Shown piece after piece: positions 8,467-17,612 of a stretch of 64,000 bases of DNA. The notes below the pieces were generated by a model that saw nothing but the letters and a program-made list of their open reading frames with translations, had not been told where the DNA came from and searched no databases. Made by a program: the position numbers and the translations under genes. How positions within the stretch are numbered: the first letter of the stretch is position 1; each line of letters starts with the position of its first letter. This DNA comes from JABDJL01 sp963664065 (GTDB lineage Bacteria > Pseudomonadota > Gammaproteobacteria > Xanthomonadales > SZUA-36). Location of the stretch: positions 2,604,001-2,668,000 of the forward strand of contig OY760942.1 in NCBI GenBank assembly GCA_963664065.1, read 5' to 3'.

Positions 8467-9738
8467 ATGATCGATCAACTACTGCCATTCCTGATGTTCG
8501 GTATATTCCTGGCGGCCGTGCTGGCAAAGCCCCTGGGCAGGCAAAAACTGGTTTCGTTGCCAGCGGCCCTGGTTGTGCTGGGTTTTGTCAGCTCTGAGAT
8601 ATGGGTCGGCATGGGTCAGGACACCGGTCTGCGCTGGAAGATACTCAGTGACCTGGTGTTCTACCTGCTGCTGCCGATCCTGATCTTCGAGTCGGCGATC
8701 AATATAAACATTCGCCACATGCGCCACGAAGGCCTGATTATCGGCGCTCTGTCCGTTCCCTTAATGCTGATTGCCGCCACTATTGGCGCTGGCGTGATTC
8801 ATTTCTTTATCGGCGTGTCACTGGGCGGTTCATTCGCCTTGGCACTTCTGATCGGCTCGATGGTTTGCGCAACCGATCCAACGGCCCTTCCCGGCACCGC
8901 GAACACCAACGGTTCGGGAAACAGGCTGTTTCGAATTCTTGAGGGTGAAGGCCTGATTAATGACGCTACCGCGATCACCCTTTTTGTGATGTTGTCAGCC
9001 ATGTTGATTGATCCAGGAACGGAAATTTCTCCAGCAGCCGTGGTGGGGCGATTCGCCACTACCTTGCTGGGGGCAGCAGTTGTTGGCGTATTCCTTGGCT
9101 GGCTTTTCGACCGGATTATCCGGCCACTGAACGACATGGTATTGACCTCATCAGCAACACTGGTTCTGGCCTTCCTGAGTTTCTGGGTCAGCGAACATTT
9201 GCTGGGGCTTTCCGGTGTAGTGGCAACGCTTTTCGCCGGTTTGACAATCGCTATTTTTCAGAAACAGCAACGTTCGGAAGAGGATATAAGTTTCACCCGT
9301 CGTTCATGGCGCTTGCTGGGTTTTTGTGCTGATGCAATGCTGTTCTTTCTGGTCGGAATGAGCATCACGATCGACATGTTCCGGGACCATTGGCTGGCCA
9401 TGCTGGTGGGCATCCTGGCGGCGCTGGTTTCGCGCGCAGTCATTGTATTTCTAGGCGCCGGACCGCTGTCCCGTATTCCCGGGCAAAAAGCTCTGTCGCT
9501 GACCGATCAAAACGTCATCATGTGGGGCGGGATTCGTGGTGCGGTTGCGATTGCGCTGGCGCTTTCACTCAGTCTCGATATTCCCCGTTGGTACACCATT
9601 CAAAGCGCTGTCTATGGAGTTGCCTTGTTCAGCCTGTTGATACAAACACCCCTGCTGGTGAAACTCGCTCCCTCGGGACACGCTCAGTCCAATACGGGCT
9701 CGAGCAAGGACCAGACCGAATCCAGCAATACGGGCTGA
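8467..9738 (+). CDS. Na+/H+ antiporter, CPA1 (NhaP-like) family
   Basis: The 423-aa membrane protein has about twelve hydrophobic segments and the CPA1 motifs VCATDPTALPG (ion-binding Asp with adjacent Thr) and EGEGLINDATAITLFV, followed by GGIRGAVAIALALSL near the end. These indicate exchange of Na+ (or K+) for H+ across the inner membrane and a role in pH and salt tolerance. The last 55 bases overlap the 3' end of convergent tesA. A short hydrophilic C-terminal tail is present. Confidence 0.9.
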   Translation: MIDQLLPFLMFGIFLAAVLAKPLGRQKLVSLPAALVVLGFVSSEIWVGMGQDTGLRWKILSDLVFYLLLPILIFESAININIRHMRHEGLIIGALSVPLMLIAATIGAGVIHFFIGVSLGGSFALALLIGSMVCATDPTALPGTANTNGSGNRLFRILEGEGLINDATAITLFVMLSAMLIDPGTEISPAAVVGRFATTLLGAAVVGVFLGWLFDRIIRPLNDMVLTSSATLVLAFLSFWVSEHLLGLSGVVATLFAGLTIAIFQKQQRSEEDISFTRRSWRLLGFCADAMLFFLVGMSITIDMFRDHWLAMLVGILAALVSRAVIVFLGAGPLSRIPGQKALSLTDQNVIMWGGIRGAVAIALALSLSLDIPRWYTIQSAVYGVALFSLLIQTPLLVKLAPSGHAQSNTGSSKDQTESSNTG

Positions 9739-10307
9739 CCATCGGCATTCGGGTGGATGCCATCAGCCTGCATTAGCCCGGAATCGAAGGCGACCCCTTC
9801 CATTAAAAATGGCACCAGCAGCAGGCCGTACTTCTGTTCCAGCTCCTTGTACATGGCATGGAACCCTTCGGTATAAACAGATCCATAATTTGGTGGCAAC
9901 CTGATACCGGTCAGGATCACCCTGGCGTTTTGTGCCTGGCTCAGCTCAATCATGTTTGACAGGTTTTGCCGGGTCACCCCGATTCCGATACCGCGAAGGC
10001 CGTCGTTGCCTCCCAATTCGACAATCACAAGTTCTGGTTGAAACTTTTCCAGTAGCCTGGGCAGGCGCGTCAGCCCACCTTGCGTGGTGTCGCCCGAAAT
10101 GCTGGAATTGACCACCCGGTACTGATGGCCATTGTCATCCAGACGTTTTTGAAGCAATCTCGGCCATGATTCGCTCAGTTCCATGCCGTATCCGGCACTT
10201 AAACTGTCGCCAATCACCAGAATTACCGGGGTATTTGCGCTGAGCGCAGCTGTGCCAAACACAAAAATACCGAGTAATAACAAGAGAATATGATGTATGG
10301 AACGCAT
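9684..10307 (-). CDS. tesA: Arylesterase/acyl-CoA thioesterase/lysophospholipase TesA
   Basis: This is a periplasmic SGNH hydrolase of 207 aa. A signal peptide covers roughly residues 1-24, followed by the nucleophile block GDSLSAGYGM with S35, block II NSSISGDT, block III GGNDGLRG and the catalytic Asp/His in DGIHPNADG. The ATG at 10307 was chosen because it gives a proper signal peptide. It is head-to-head with ybbA, the same arrangement as in Escherichia coli, and here the two coding regions overlap by 11 bases at their 5' ends. Confidence 0.92.
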   Translation of the reverse strand: MRSIHHILLLLLGIFVFGTAALSANTPVILVIGDSLSAGYGMELSESWPRLLQKRLDDNGHQYRVVNSSISGDTTQGGLTRLPRLLEKFQPELVIVELGGNDGLRGIGIGVTRQNLSNMIELSQAQNARVILTGIRLPPNYGSVYTEGFHAMYKELEQKYGLLLVPFLMEGVAFDSGLMQADGIHPNADGQPVLLDSVWSLLEPVLD

Positions 10308-11028
10308 TGAATCCCTAAAAACAGTCCTTGAAGCCAGGCAACTCAGTAAAGAGGTTACCAGCCCTGAAGGCCTGCTCACCATACTTGATAGCGTTGACCT
10401 GTCGGTCAGCATCGGTGAAAGCATTGCCGTGGTTGGCGTCTCGGGTGCCGGTAAATCAACCCTTCTGGGACTACTGGCCGGCCTCGATGTTCCCTCGAAA
10501 GGCCACGTACGGCTCAATGGCCAGGACCTGTCAGAGCTTGATGAAGACGGTAGGGCCGCATTGAGGGCCGGTCACGTTGGCTTCGTGTTCCAGTCTTTTC
10601 ACCTGATTCCTTCCTTAACCGCTCTGGAAAACGTGATGTTACCGCTGGAACTGGGCGGACATGCCTCCCCGCGGGCGACCGCCATGGAAACCCTGGATAA
10701 AGTGGGCTTGACGCCTCGTGCCGGTCACTACCCCCGCCAGCTTTCCGGGGGTGAAAAACAACGCGTGGCGATCGCCCGGGCCTTCGTGGTGTCACCCGAG
10801 GTTCTGTTTGCCGATGAACCCACCGGAAACCTGGACCACCGCACCGCAAAAACCATCATGGACCTGCTGTTTCGTCTGAACCGCGAAACAGGGACCACCC
10901 TGGTATTGGTGACCCATGATCTGAAACTCGCACAACGATGTGATCACATTTTTCACATGGATGAAGGCCGAATTACCGGCGTAGAGACGCCAGAACACGA
11001 GTCATCTTTGGGGGTCGACGGCGCTTGA
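10297..11028 (+). CDS. ybbA: ABC transporter ATP-binding protein, YbbA/LolD type
   Basis: This 243-aa nucleotide-binding subunit has a Walker A GVSGAGKST, Q-loop VFQSFHLIPSLTALENV, ABC signature LSGGEKQRVAIARA, Walker B VLFADEPTGNLD and the switch His in LVTHD. It belongs to the MacB/LolD/YbbA class that works with FtsX-type permeases lacking a classic transport pore. The next gene encodes that permease and its TTG start overlaps this stop codon (TTGA). The start codon lies inside the divergent tesA coding sequence, so both promoters must be inside or beyond the opposing gene. Confidence 0.92.
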   Translation: MERIESLKTVLEARQLSKEVTSPEGLLTILDSVDLSVSIGESIAVVGVSGAGKSTLLGLLAGLDVPSKGHVRLNGQDLSELDEDGRAALRAGHVGFVFQSFHLIPSLTALENVMLPLELGGHASPRATAMETLDKVGLTPRAGHYPRQLSGGEKQRVAIARAFVVSPEVLFADEPTGNLDHRTAKTIMDLLFRLNRETGTTLVLVTHDLKLAQRCDHIFHMDEGRITGVETPEHESSLGVDGA

Positions 11029-13514
11029 ACACCCTACGCTTGTCGTTGAAATTACTCGCCCGGGACTGGAAATCGGGCGAATTGGTGGTGTTGGTCACAG
11101 CACTGGTGGTGGCTGTTACTGCCCTGACAGCAGTGGCCTTCCTGACCAATCGCGTAGGCCACGCCGTGGAGTTACGGGCGGCAGAATCCCTGGCAGCAGA
11201 CCTTCGATTGTCCTCTCCGCGCCCGTTTGCAAATGACTATAGAGACCAGGCACATGAAGCCGGTCTCAACTCGGCAAGCATTACCTCCATGCCCAGCGTG
11301 GTTTTTTCAGGGCAGGGAAACACGCTCGCTGCGGTTCGCGCGGTAAGCGCCGGATACCCGTTGCGGGGCCGGCTGAAGACCTCTGACCGCTTGTTGGGCT
11401 TGGCAACAGAAACCGGAGAAATTCCTGCACTGGGAGAAGCCTGGGCCGCAACCCGTTTACTGGCCCGTTTGGGAGTAGATGCCGGATCTGAAGTGGATGT
11501 GGGGCGTGCAAAACTACGCATTACCAGGGTTCTCGATTTCAGGCCCAACCAGGGTTTCGGCTTTATTGATCTTGCGCCTACTATTCTCATCAATGAACAG
11601 AATCTTGATTCAACAAGCCTGATACAACCGGGAAGCCGAGTTGGATACCGCCTGTTGTTTGCAGGGGAGCGAAAGGATGTCAGCCAGTTCAAGACTTTAC
11701 TGGAAACGCAGTTAACTGATAGCGAAAACCTGCAGGATATCCAGGACACCAACCCACAGATACGTTCGGCCATGGATCGGTCCGGACGTTTTCTGAACCT
11801 TGCCTCGCTGGTCAGTGTTCTACTGGCTGCTGTGGCAGTCGCCATGGCAGCACGACGTTATTCTCACCGTCACCGCGACAGGATCGCCCTGTTCAAATGC
11901 CTTGGTTCGTCTCAATCTTTCATCTTGCAATCCAGCCTGATCCAACTATTTCTGTTGGCTTTGGCCGGCGGAGTGATCGGAGTTCTGTTGGGGTACGGAT
12001 CACACGCTGTACTGGCCTGGTTGTTACGCGATTTGATCAGCGGGCCGTTACCGGCAACCAGTTGGTCACCTGCCGTGCTAGGACTGGTCACATCTTTAAG
12101 TATTCTTAGCGGTTTTGCGATGCCTGACCTGCTGCAAATGGGTAAAACACCGCCATTGCGGATCCTCAGGCACGACATAGGGCCGCCTCCACTGCGTTAC
12201 GGAATCAGCTGGATCGCAGCAGTGGCATCGGTGCTTGCATTGTTGTTATGGATGATCCGCGACCCAAAGCTGGTGGTGTTTATCTCTATCGGCGCAGCCG
12301 GCACCTTCATCGCTCTCGGTATCGCTGGTTGGTTCCTGGTCAAGGGCTTGCAAGGATTCAGGGGAGCAGCAGGCGTCGCCTGGCGTTACGGCCTGGCCAA
12401 TATCGCCAGGCGCGGACGTGAGAGCGTGGTGCAGGTGGTCGCATTCGGGCTTGGCCTGATGGTCCTGTTGTTGTTGACCCAGGTACGCGATGACTTGATG
12501 ACTACCTGGCGGGCCAGCCTGCCCGATAATGCACCGAATCAGTTCCTGATCAATATTCAGCCGCATGAAGTGGAAGGCATTGGAAATTTTCTGCGCGACC
12601 GGGGTATCGACGCGCCACCGTTCACACCGATGGTCAGAGCCCGAATGACCCAGTTGAATGGTCTGGACATCGACCAGATCGATTTCGAAGACCCGCAGGG
12701 CGAATCCTGGGCCCGTCGGGAAGCCAACCTGACCTTCTCCGACAACATGCAGACCGGGAATAAACTGATTGATGGCGAATGGTGGCAGAAGGGCACCGGA
12801 ACCAGTGAAGTCTCGGTGGAGCAGGATTTTGGCCGTGAAATGGGATTAAAACTGGGAGATGAGGTCACTTTTGACGTTGCGGGAGAACCGGTATCAGCCA
12901 GGGTTACAAGTTTCCGCAGCGTTGAGTGGGATAGCTTTCAGCCCAATTTCTTTATGGTTTTCAGTCCATCCACATTGCAAGAATTTCCTGCTACTTACAT
13001 TACCAGCTTCTATGTGGATGATTCTTCAGCAGCCGTGACGATTGACCTGATGCGTGAATACCCCAGCGTCACCGCCATTGATCTGGACGCCGTTCTGAGC
13101 CAGGTCAGAGACGTCATGGACAAAGCTGCCCTGGCGGTACAATCGGTATTCCTTTTCACGCTGCTGGCAGGTCTGACCGTGCTTTGGGCTGCGGTTCAAT
13201 CTACCCACGACGAACGCCAGTACGAAAGCGCCATGTTGCGGACCCTGGGAGCATCAAGGAAAAGGGTTCTGGCCGGTGTCGCTGCCGAATTCCTGGCCAT
13301 TGGATTGCTGGCGGGTCTGCTCGCAACAGCCGGTGCCACGCTGGCAGGCTACTTTTTGGCAACCCGGCTTTACGAACTCGAATATCAGTTCAACCTGTTT
13401 TTGACTCTTACAGGACCACTAGCCGGTATGTTATTCGTTGGCATCAGTGGCCTGCTGGCCACCCGGAAAGTGATCTCAACTGCCCCTGTCAGTGTGCTTC
13501 GAGCAGCCGGATAG
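11025..13514 (+). CDS. ybbP: FtsX-like permease, YbbP type
   Basis: The protein of 829 aa has an N-terminal membrane anchor, a large periplasmic domain (about 45-245), a first FtsX block near 250-390, a second membrane and periplasmic stretch, and a C-terminal FtsX block from about 705 to 825 that includes ESAMLRTLGASRKRVL. It pairs with YbbA in an ABC system. The TTG start overlaps the ybbA stop. The substrate of YbbAP is not established; a role in handling hydrophobic compounds or lipoproteins together with TesA is a suggestion from conserved gene order. Confidence 0.88.
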   Translation: MNTLRLSLKLLARDWKSGELVVLVTALVVAVTALTAVAFLTNRVGHAVELRAAESLAADLRLSSPRPFANDYRDQAHEAGLNSASITSMPSVVFSGQGNTLAAVRAVSAGYPLRGRLKTSDRLLGLATETGEIPALGEAWAATRLLARLGVDAGSEVDVGRAKLRITRVLDFRPNQGFGFIDLAPTILINEQNLDSTSLIQPGSRVGYRLLFAGERKDVSQFKTLLETQLTDSENLQDIQDTNPQIRSAMDRSGRFLNLASLVSVLLAAVAVAMAARRYSHRHRDRIALFKCLGSSQSFILQSSLIQLFLLALAGGVIGVLLGYGSHAVLAWLLRDLISGPLPATSWSPAVLGLVTSLSILSGFAMPDLLQMGKTPPLRILRHDIGPPPLRYGISWIAAVASVLALLLWMIRDPKLVVFISIGAAGTFIALGIAGWFLVKGLQGFRGAAGVAWRYGLANIARRGRESVVQVVAFGLGLMVLLLLTQVRDDLMTTWRASLPDNAPNQFLINIQPHEVEGIGNFLRDRGIDAPPFTPMVRARMTQLNGLDIDQIDFEDPQGESWARREANLTFSDNMQTGNKLIDGEWWQKGTGTSEVSVEQDFGREMGLKLGDEVTFDVAGEPVSARVTSFRSVEWDSFQPNFFMVFSPSTLQEFPATYITSFYVDDSSAAVTIDLMREYPSVTAIDLDAVLSQVRDVMDKAALAVQSVFLFTLLAGLTVLWAAVQSTHDERQYESAMLRTLGASRKRVLAGVAAEFLAIGLLAGLLATAGATLAGYFLATRLYELEYQFNLFLTLTGPLAGMLFVGISGLLATRKVISTAPVSVLRAAG

Positions 13515-14259
13515 GCCAGTGCCCCTTCAATGCTGCCTTTGTCCAGGCCGGTGGAAGCACGATCAGGCTGATAAAAAAGTACTCGTTACCGGGAACTGAG
13601 GACAGTGCCGGCATGTAGCCAATCGCTGCCGGCAGGAATCCGGTCAGCGACCCCAGCAACATCAATCGCATGCCACTGGACCCCCGGTCTTCCACGGGGG
13701 TTCGGATATATCGGCGCAGGAATACGATAAGCCCGGCAAGGAAATAACCGGCTATCACCAGGCCCGTGAGCATATAAGTGAATGCATTCAGTGCGCTGCT
13801 GATATTCGGGCCAGGCAAGGCCCGGAAGCTGACTAGTAACCAGAACAGGAACGCCGGGGCGTAAAGAAACCTGATATTTCCGGGTTGCGCGACAAATGGG
13901 CCCGGCTTCGGAAAAAGTAACAGAAAATGCAGCATGGCAGCAATGCCCGCCAGTACCAGCCCGCTGCGTATAATGCTGAAAACTGTACCTGCGGCCTGCG
14001 ACTCAAATCCGGGGCCGGACAGGAATATCAGGCTGCAGCCCAGCCCAACGACTGCAAGTACCCGCGTGCCACGCTGTGGGTTCTGCAACATGGCAGCCAT
14101 ACAAAAACCCAGAAACGAAAATCCACACAGCAGGCCTAACCAGGCAATAGTTTTTTGCGCTGGGGACATGGAAACAATATCAAAAGCAGTCAACAGGCCC
14201 CAGATCGTGACCGCGACACCCAGATTTTTTAATAACTTGTCCTGTGAGCTTGCTTCCAC
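13489..14259 (-). CDS. Multi-pass membrane protein of unknown function
   Basis: This 256-aa protein starts with GTG and consists almost entirely of about seven or eight hydrophobic helices separated by short loops. A stretch around residues 110-125 (MLHFLLLFPKPGP) resembles the membrane sensor modules found in front of some histidine kinases, but no kinase, GGDEF or other output domain follows. It lies six bases after the cytochrome c gene stop, so both are probably one transcript, and its 3' end overlaps that of ybbP by 26 bases. No specific function can be assigned. Confidence 0.6.
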   Translation of the reverse strand: MEASSQDKLLKNLGVAVTIWGLLTAFDIVSMSPAQKTIAWLGLLCGFSFLGFCMAAMLQNPQRGTRVLAVVGLGCSLIFLSGPGFESQAAGTVFSIIRSGLVLAGIAAMLHFLLLFPKPGPFVAQPGNIRFLYAPAFLFWLLVSFRALPGPNISSALNAFTYMLTGLVIAGYFLAGLIVFLRRYIRTPVEDRGSSGMRLMLLGSLTGFLPAAIGYMPALSSVPGNEYFFISLIVLPPAWTKAALKGHWPIRLLEAH

Positions 14260-14265
14260 CGGTGC

Positions 14266-15087
14266 TTAACGCGACAACAGGAACTGGTGCACGGCTTGCA
14301 TTTCTTCTTCGGTCATTTTGCTGAATCTGAATTTTGCCACCACACTCATCAAGCCAAGATCCCGATCGCCAATACCCACGCCGGTCGACAACAGTTTTCG
14401 GAATTCTGCCCCTCCATAGCCTTTGGCAATTTCCAATGAAGGAGAGAACCCCTCCTGTCCCTTGAAGTCCATACCGTGGCATTCGGTGCAGACATTCATG
14501 GCCAGATATTCCCCGAGTTTCACAGGGTCCTGAAGCACATCAGATTGCACAGGCTCACCCTTTTCAATCGCTGCTTCCGGTTCAAACTCACCGATGATCA
14601 GGAAAAACCGGGGTAATATACCGTAGCTGGAACGGCCCAGATCCAGTTCCTGTTTGGGGTAACTATCGATAAAAGCCAGTATTGCCGACAGATCACGGTC
14701 GGTCATGGTTGCGAAACTGGCTGACGGCATACCCATTACACTCTTAACGTTGGGTCGTACACCCTGGCGGATGATGGCTTCGAGTTCCGGGCGGGAAAAT
14801 TCATCAATGGCAACGGTCAGGTTTGGCGCAATGATCTGACCGACTGCCCAGCCTTCAAAAAAGACCTCACCCTCCATGTCTTCCCCATGGCAACCATAAA
14901 AGCAGCCGAACAGCTGGGCCAGGCGCTTTCCCCTGGAGATTATTTCAGGCCTTGAAGACGGTAGGATATTTCGTGGCTCAGCGGTGTATTCCCTGTTGAT
15001 AATAATGCTGCTCCAGGCGTAAATCACTCCGGTTGACAGTAATAAAATCAACACCAGGGCCAACAGGATTCTTTTGAACCCCTTCAT
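14266..15087 (-). CDS. Membrane-anchored diheme cytochrome c with one CX3CH motif
   Basis: The 273-aa protein has an uncleaved N-terminal anchor (about residues 6-28) and two cytochrome c domains. The second has a standard C200-TEC-H204 heme motif. The first has C62-F-Y-G-C66-H67, with three instead of two residues between the cysteines; the DNA reads cleanly through this region, so it is not a frame error. Candidate distal Met ligands are M118/M120 and M247. The ATG at 15087 is preferred over one nine codons upstream because of the purine-rich site before it and the anchor position. It is probably an electron carrier facing the periplasm. Confidence 0.85.
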   Translation of the reverse strand: MKGFKRILLALVLILLLSTGVIYAWSSIIINREYTAEPRNILPSSRPEIISRGKRLAQLFGCFYGCHGEDMEGEVFFEGWAVGQIIAPNLTVAIDEFSRPELEAIIRQGVRPNVKSVMGMPSASFATMTDRDLSAILAFIDSYPKQELDLGRSSYGILPRFFLIIGEFEPEAAIEKGEPVQSDVLQDPVKLGEYLAMNVCTECHGMDFKGQEGFSPSLEIAKGYGGAEFRKLLSTGVGIGDRDLGLMSVVAKFRFSKMTEEEMQAVHQFLLSR

Positions 15088-15186
15088 GGAATTTTCTCGC
15101 TTTGTACCTATCATTCATCATAGCAAATTAATATGTCGGTTCTGGGGCACAGGTTGATCGCTTGGCGGGCATTGAGAAATGTGTCC

Positions 15187-15205
15187 GGGTAAAGTAGCTT
15201 TACCC
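15187..15205. promoter_or_regulatory. Hairpin in the leader of the dienelactone hydrolase gene
   Basis: A perfect 8-bp inverted repeat GGGTAAAG/CTTTACCC with a three-base loop lies 25 bases before the chosen ATG and just ahead of the ribosome site. It has no T-run. It may affect translation or be an operator; no regulator can be named. Confidence 0.35.
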
Positions 15206-15229
15206 TATCCCGGAAAAAAGGTATCAACG

Positions 15230-16090
15230 ATGGACCAGAAAATTATTGACCTCTACAACGACTATATCCACGGTGAAATGCCGCGACGTTCTTTCCTCAA
15301 GCGCCTTGCAGAAATTACAGGTGGCGCTGCCGCTGCCAGTGCAATACTCCCGCTAATTGAGACCAACTATGCCTGGGGACGGCAGGTTGACCCAAAAGAT
15401 GAACGGCTGAAAACCGGTTACCAGACCTATCAGGGTAGCCAATCCACCGTTAAAGCATACGTCGCACGACCGGCCAGGTCGAAAATTCCCCTGCCCGGCA
15501 TCCTGGTCATTCATGAAAATCGTGGACTTAATGCGCACATTGAAGACGTGGCACGCAGGGCAGCGCTTGAAGGCTTTGTGGCTGTCGCACCGGACGGTGT
15601 GAGTTACAACGGCGGCTCACCTTTTGACCAGGAGGAGGCACGGGATCATTTTCGCAATTCCGATGTTGAAATCATTACCGCCGACGTAATCAAGGGAGTC
15701 GGCTACCTTAAGTCCCGGGATGATTGCAGCGGAAAGGTCGGCTCAGTGGGCTTTTGTTATGGCGGGGGTGTTTCTCTGCAATGCGCGGTATCTGACCCGG
15801 CTGCGGATGCCTGCGTTCTGTTTTACGGACGGGCATTAAACGCAGAGCAAGTGGCACAGGTCAAAGTACCCCTGATGATGAACTATGCCGGTAATGACCC
15901 CCGAATAAATACCATGATTCCCGATTTTCGCAGTGCCTTGGATGAAAATGGCGTGGCATACAGCCTGCATATGTATCCGGGCACCGGGCACGGCTTCCAT
16001 AACGACACCAGCAAGGCACGCTACAACGAAGACGCCGCAAAGCTGGCCTGGCAGAGGACCATAAATTTCTTCAGCCATTATCTGCTCTGA
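15230..16090 (+). CDS. Tat-exported dienelactone hydrolase family protein
   Basis: The 286-aa protein has a twin-arginine signal (RRSFLKR near residue 20, followed by an Ala-rich hydrophobic stretch), then a dienelactone-hydrolase alpha/beta fold. The nucleophile is the Cys in GSVGFCYGGG, with the acidic residue near AGNDPRIN and the catalytic His in GTGHGFHND. The ATG at 15230 follows an AAGG site and places the Tat motif correctly. The enzyme would act in the periplasm on an ester or lactone substrate that is not known. Start codons upstream in frame are rejected because they lack the signal layout. Confidence 0.85.
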   Translation: MDQKIIDLYNDYIHGEMPRRSFLKRLAEITGGAAAASAILPLIETNYAWGRQVDPKDERLKTGYQTYQGSQSTVKAYVARPARSKIPLPGILVIHENRGLNAHIEDVARRAALEGFVAVAPDGVSYNGGSPFDQEEARDHFRNSDVEIITADVIKGVGYLKSRDDCSGKVGSVGFCYGGGVSLQCAVSDPAADACVLFYGRALNAEQVAQVKVPLMMNYAGNDPRINTMIPDFRSALDENGVAYSLHMYPGTGHGFHNDTSKARYNEDAAKLAWQRTINFFSHYLL

Positions 16091-16140
16091 ACCTGGGCAT
16101 AAAATTCTGGAAGCCCTGAACTGCATTGGCGGAGAATTTC

Positions 16141-16776
16141 ATGATCGACTGGTACATGGAAAGCACTAATTTCGGTTCCTGCAATTGCGACTACAGTTGT
16201 CCCTGTCAATTTGAAGCCTTGCCAACCCAGGGCGATTGCCGGGGATTCGGCGTGGTACGCGTCGACAAAGGCCATTTTGGAGATGTTGATCTGACCGGCC
16301 TTTGTCTCGCTGTCTTTTACGCCTGGCCCGGACCCATATTTGAGGGCAAGGGCGAACTGCAGGTGGTCATAGACGAACGCGCCGATGAACAGCAAAGGGC
16401 CGCCTTGCTGGCTATCGCGACCGGCGAGGAAACCGAAGAGGCTGCGACCCACTTTTGGGTTTTTCACGCAATGTCCGATACTTTTCACGAAACACTGTAC
16501 AAGCCAATTGAATTCGAGATGGATCTTGAAGGAAGAACCGCCAGGGTTTCTATCCCCGGTGTGCTCGAGAGCATTGGCGAACCCATCCGCAATGCCTGGG
16601 ACGGTGGAGAACACCGGGTGCGAATTCAGATTCCGGAAGGCATTGAGTTCGAAGAATGTGAAGTCGGTAGTGCCGATAGCAGGGCGACCGCGGCGATTTC
16701 GCTGGACCTTGAAAAGACATTTGGCCAATTCAATCTTGGATTCCACACGGGAACCGGCCCGCTCAGGGATCGCTGA
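16141..16776 (+). CDS. DUF1326 protein with N-terminal Cys cluster
   Basis: This 211-aa protein matches the DUF1326 pattern: an N-terminal MIDWYMESTNFGSCNCDYSCPC segment split here as SCNCDYSC and PCQF, four cysteines in a short span that look suited to metal binding, then a beta-rich body. The ATG at 16141 has GGAGAA a few bases upstream and is preferred over a TTG five codons earlier. DUF1326 genes are commonly found next to DUF2182 genes, as here. The function of the pair is not established. Confidence 0.8.
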   Translation: MIDWYMESTNFGSCNCDYSCPCQFEALPTQGDCRGFGVVRVDKGHFGDVDLTGLCLAVFYAWPGPIFEGKGELQVVIDERADEQQRAALLAIATGEETEEAATHFWVFHAMSDTFHETLYKPIEFEMDLEGRTARVSIPGVLESIGEPIRNAWDGGEHRVRIQIPEGIEFEECEVGSADSRATAAISLDLEKTFGQFNLGFHTGTGPLRDR

Positions 16777-16805
16777 ACCAGGCTCAGAAAACAACCGCTC
16801 ATAAC

Positions 16806-17606
16806 ATGAATCTGCTACTGGAACGGCTCTTACGGCATGACCGCAGGCTAGTCGCTATCAGCCTGATTCTCGTCAGCGTTTTGTGCTGGGGCTGGATACT
16901 GAATGGCGCCGGAATGGCTATGGACGGTTTGGAGTTGACTCGCCACACCGCCACGGGCATGGACACCATGCCCGCTCCCGCCTGGAATATTACCCACGTT
17001 GCGCTGATGTTTTTCATGTGGTGGATCATGATGATCGCGATGATGCTGCCCAGTGCAACGCCCGTCATCCTGCTGGCCACGGCATTGAACCGCCGTTCGG
17101 AGTCTTCCATAAAGCCTTATGGCAGCGCCGCGGCATTTACTTCAGCTTATCTCCTGACCTGGGCGGGTTTCAGCGTACTTGCAGTGGCTGCACAATGGGC
17201 CTTGCAGATAACCGGGCTCATGTCAGGAATGCTGCGAAACACAAGTCCGGGGCTGAACGCAGTTTTACTAATAGCGGCCGGCGCCTGGCAATTTACAGCT
17301 TTGAAACACGCCTGCCTTCGTCACTGCCGGGGGCCGATAGATTTTCTCACCCGTCATCGGCGTGGAGGTAATGCCGGAGCGATGCTGATGGGTACCCGCC
17401 ATGGCCTCTATTGCCTGGGATGCTGCTGGTTCCTGATGGCACTGTTGTTCGTGGGGGGTGTGATGAACCTGTTCTGGATTGCCGGCCTGGCCATTTATGT
17501 ATGGATTGAAAAAGTGCTGCCTTCCGGCGAAGCCATCAGCCGTGTCATGGGGGGCTTGCTGATTGCCTGGGGCATTGGGATACTGGTAACCAGTCTCACC
17601 CTGTAA
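16806..17606 (+). CDS. DUF2182 predicted metal-binding membrane protein
   Basis: The protein (266 aa) has about seven hydrophobic segments. The conserved region MFFMWWIMMIAMMLPSATP at roughly residues 68-87 is rich in Met and Trp, as typical for DUF2182, and a Cys/His-containing loop HACLRHCRGP lies around residue 165. It starts 29 bases after the DUF1326 gene and is very probably co-transcribed with it. Family descriptions suggest metal binding; a joint role of the pair in copper or another metal is only a hypothesis. Confidence 0.8.
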   Translation: MNLLLERLLRHDRRLVAISLILVSVLCWGWILNGAGMAMDGLELTRHTATGMDTMPAPAWNITHVALMFFMWWIMMIAMMLPSATPVILLATALNRRSESSIKPYGSAAAFTSAYLLTWAGFSVLAVAAQWALQITGLMSGMLRNTSPGLNAVLLIAAGAWQFTALKHACLRHCRGPIDFLTRHRRGGNAGAMLMGTRHGLYCLGCCWFLMALLFVGGVMNLFWIAGLAIYVWIEKVLPSGEAISRVMGGLLIAWGIGILVTSLTL

Positions 17607-17612
17607 AAGAAC

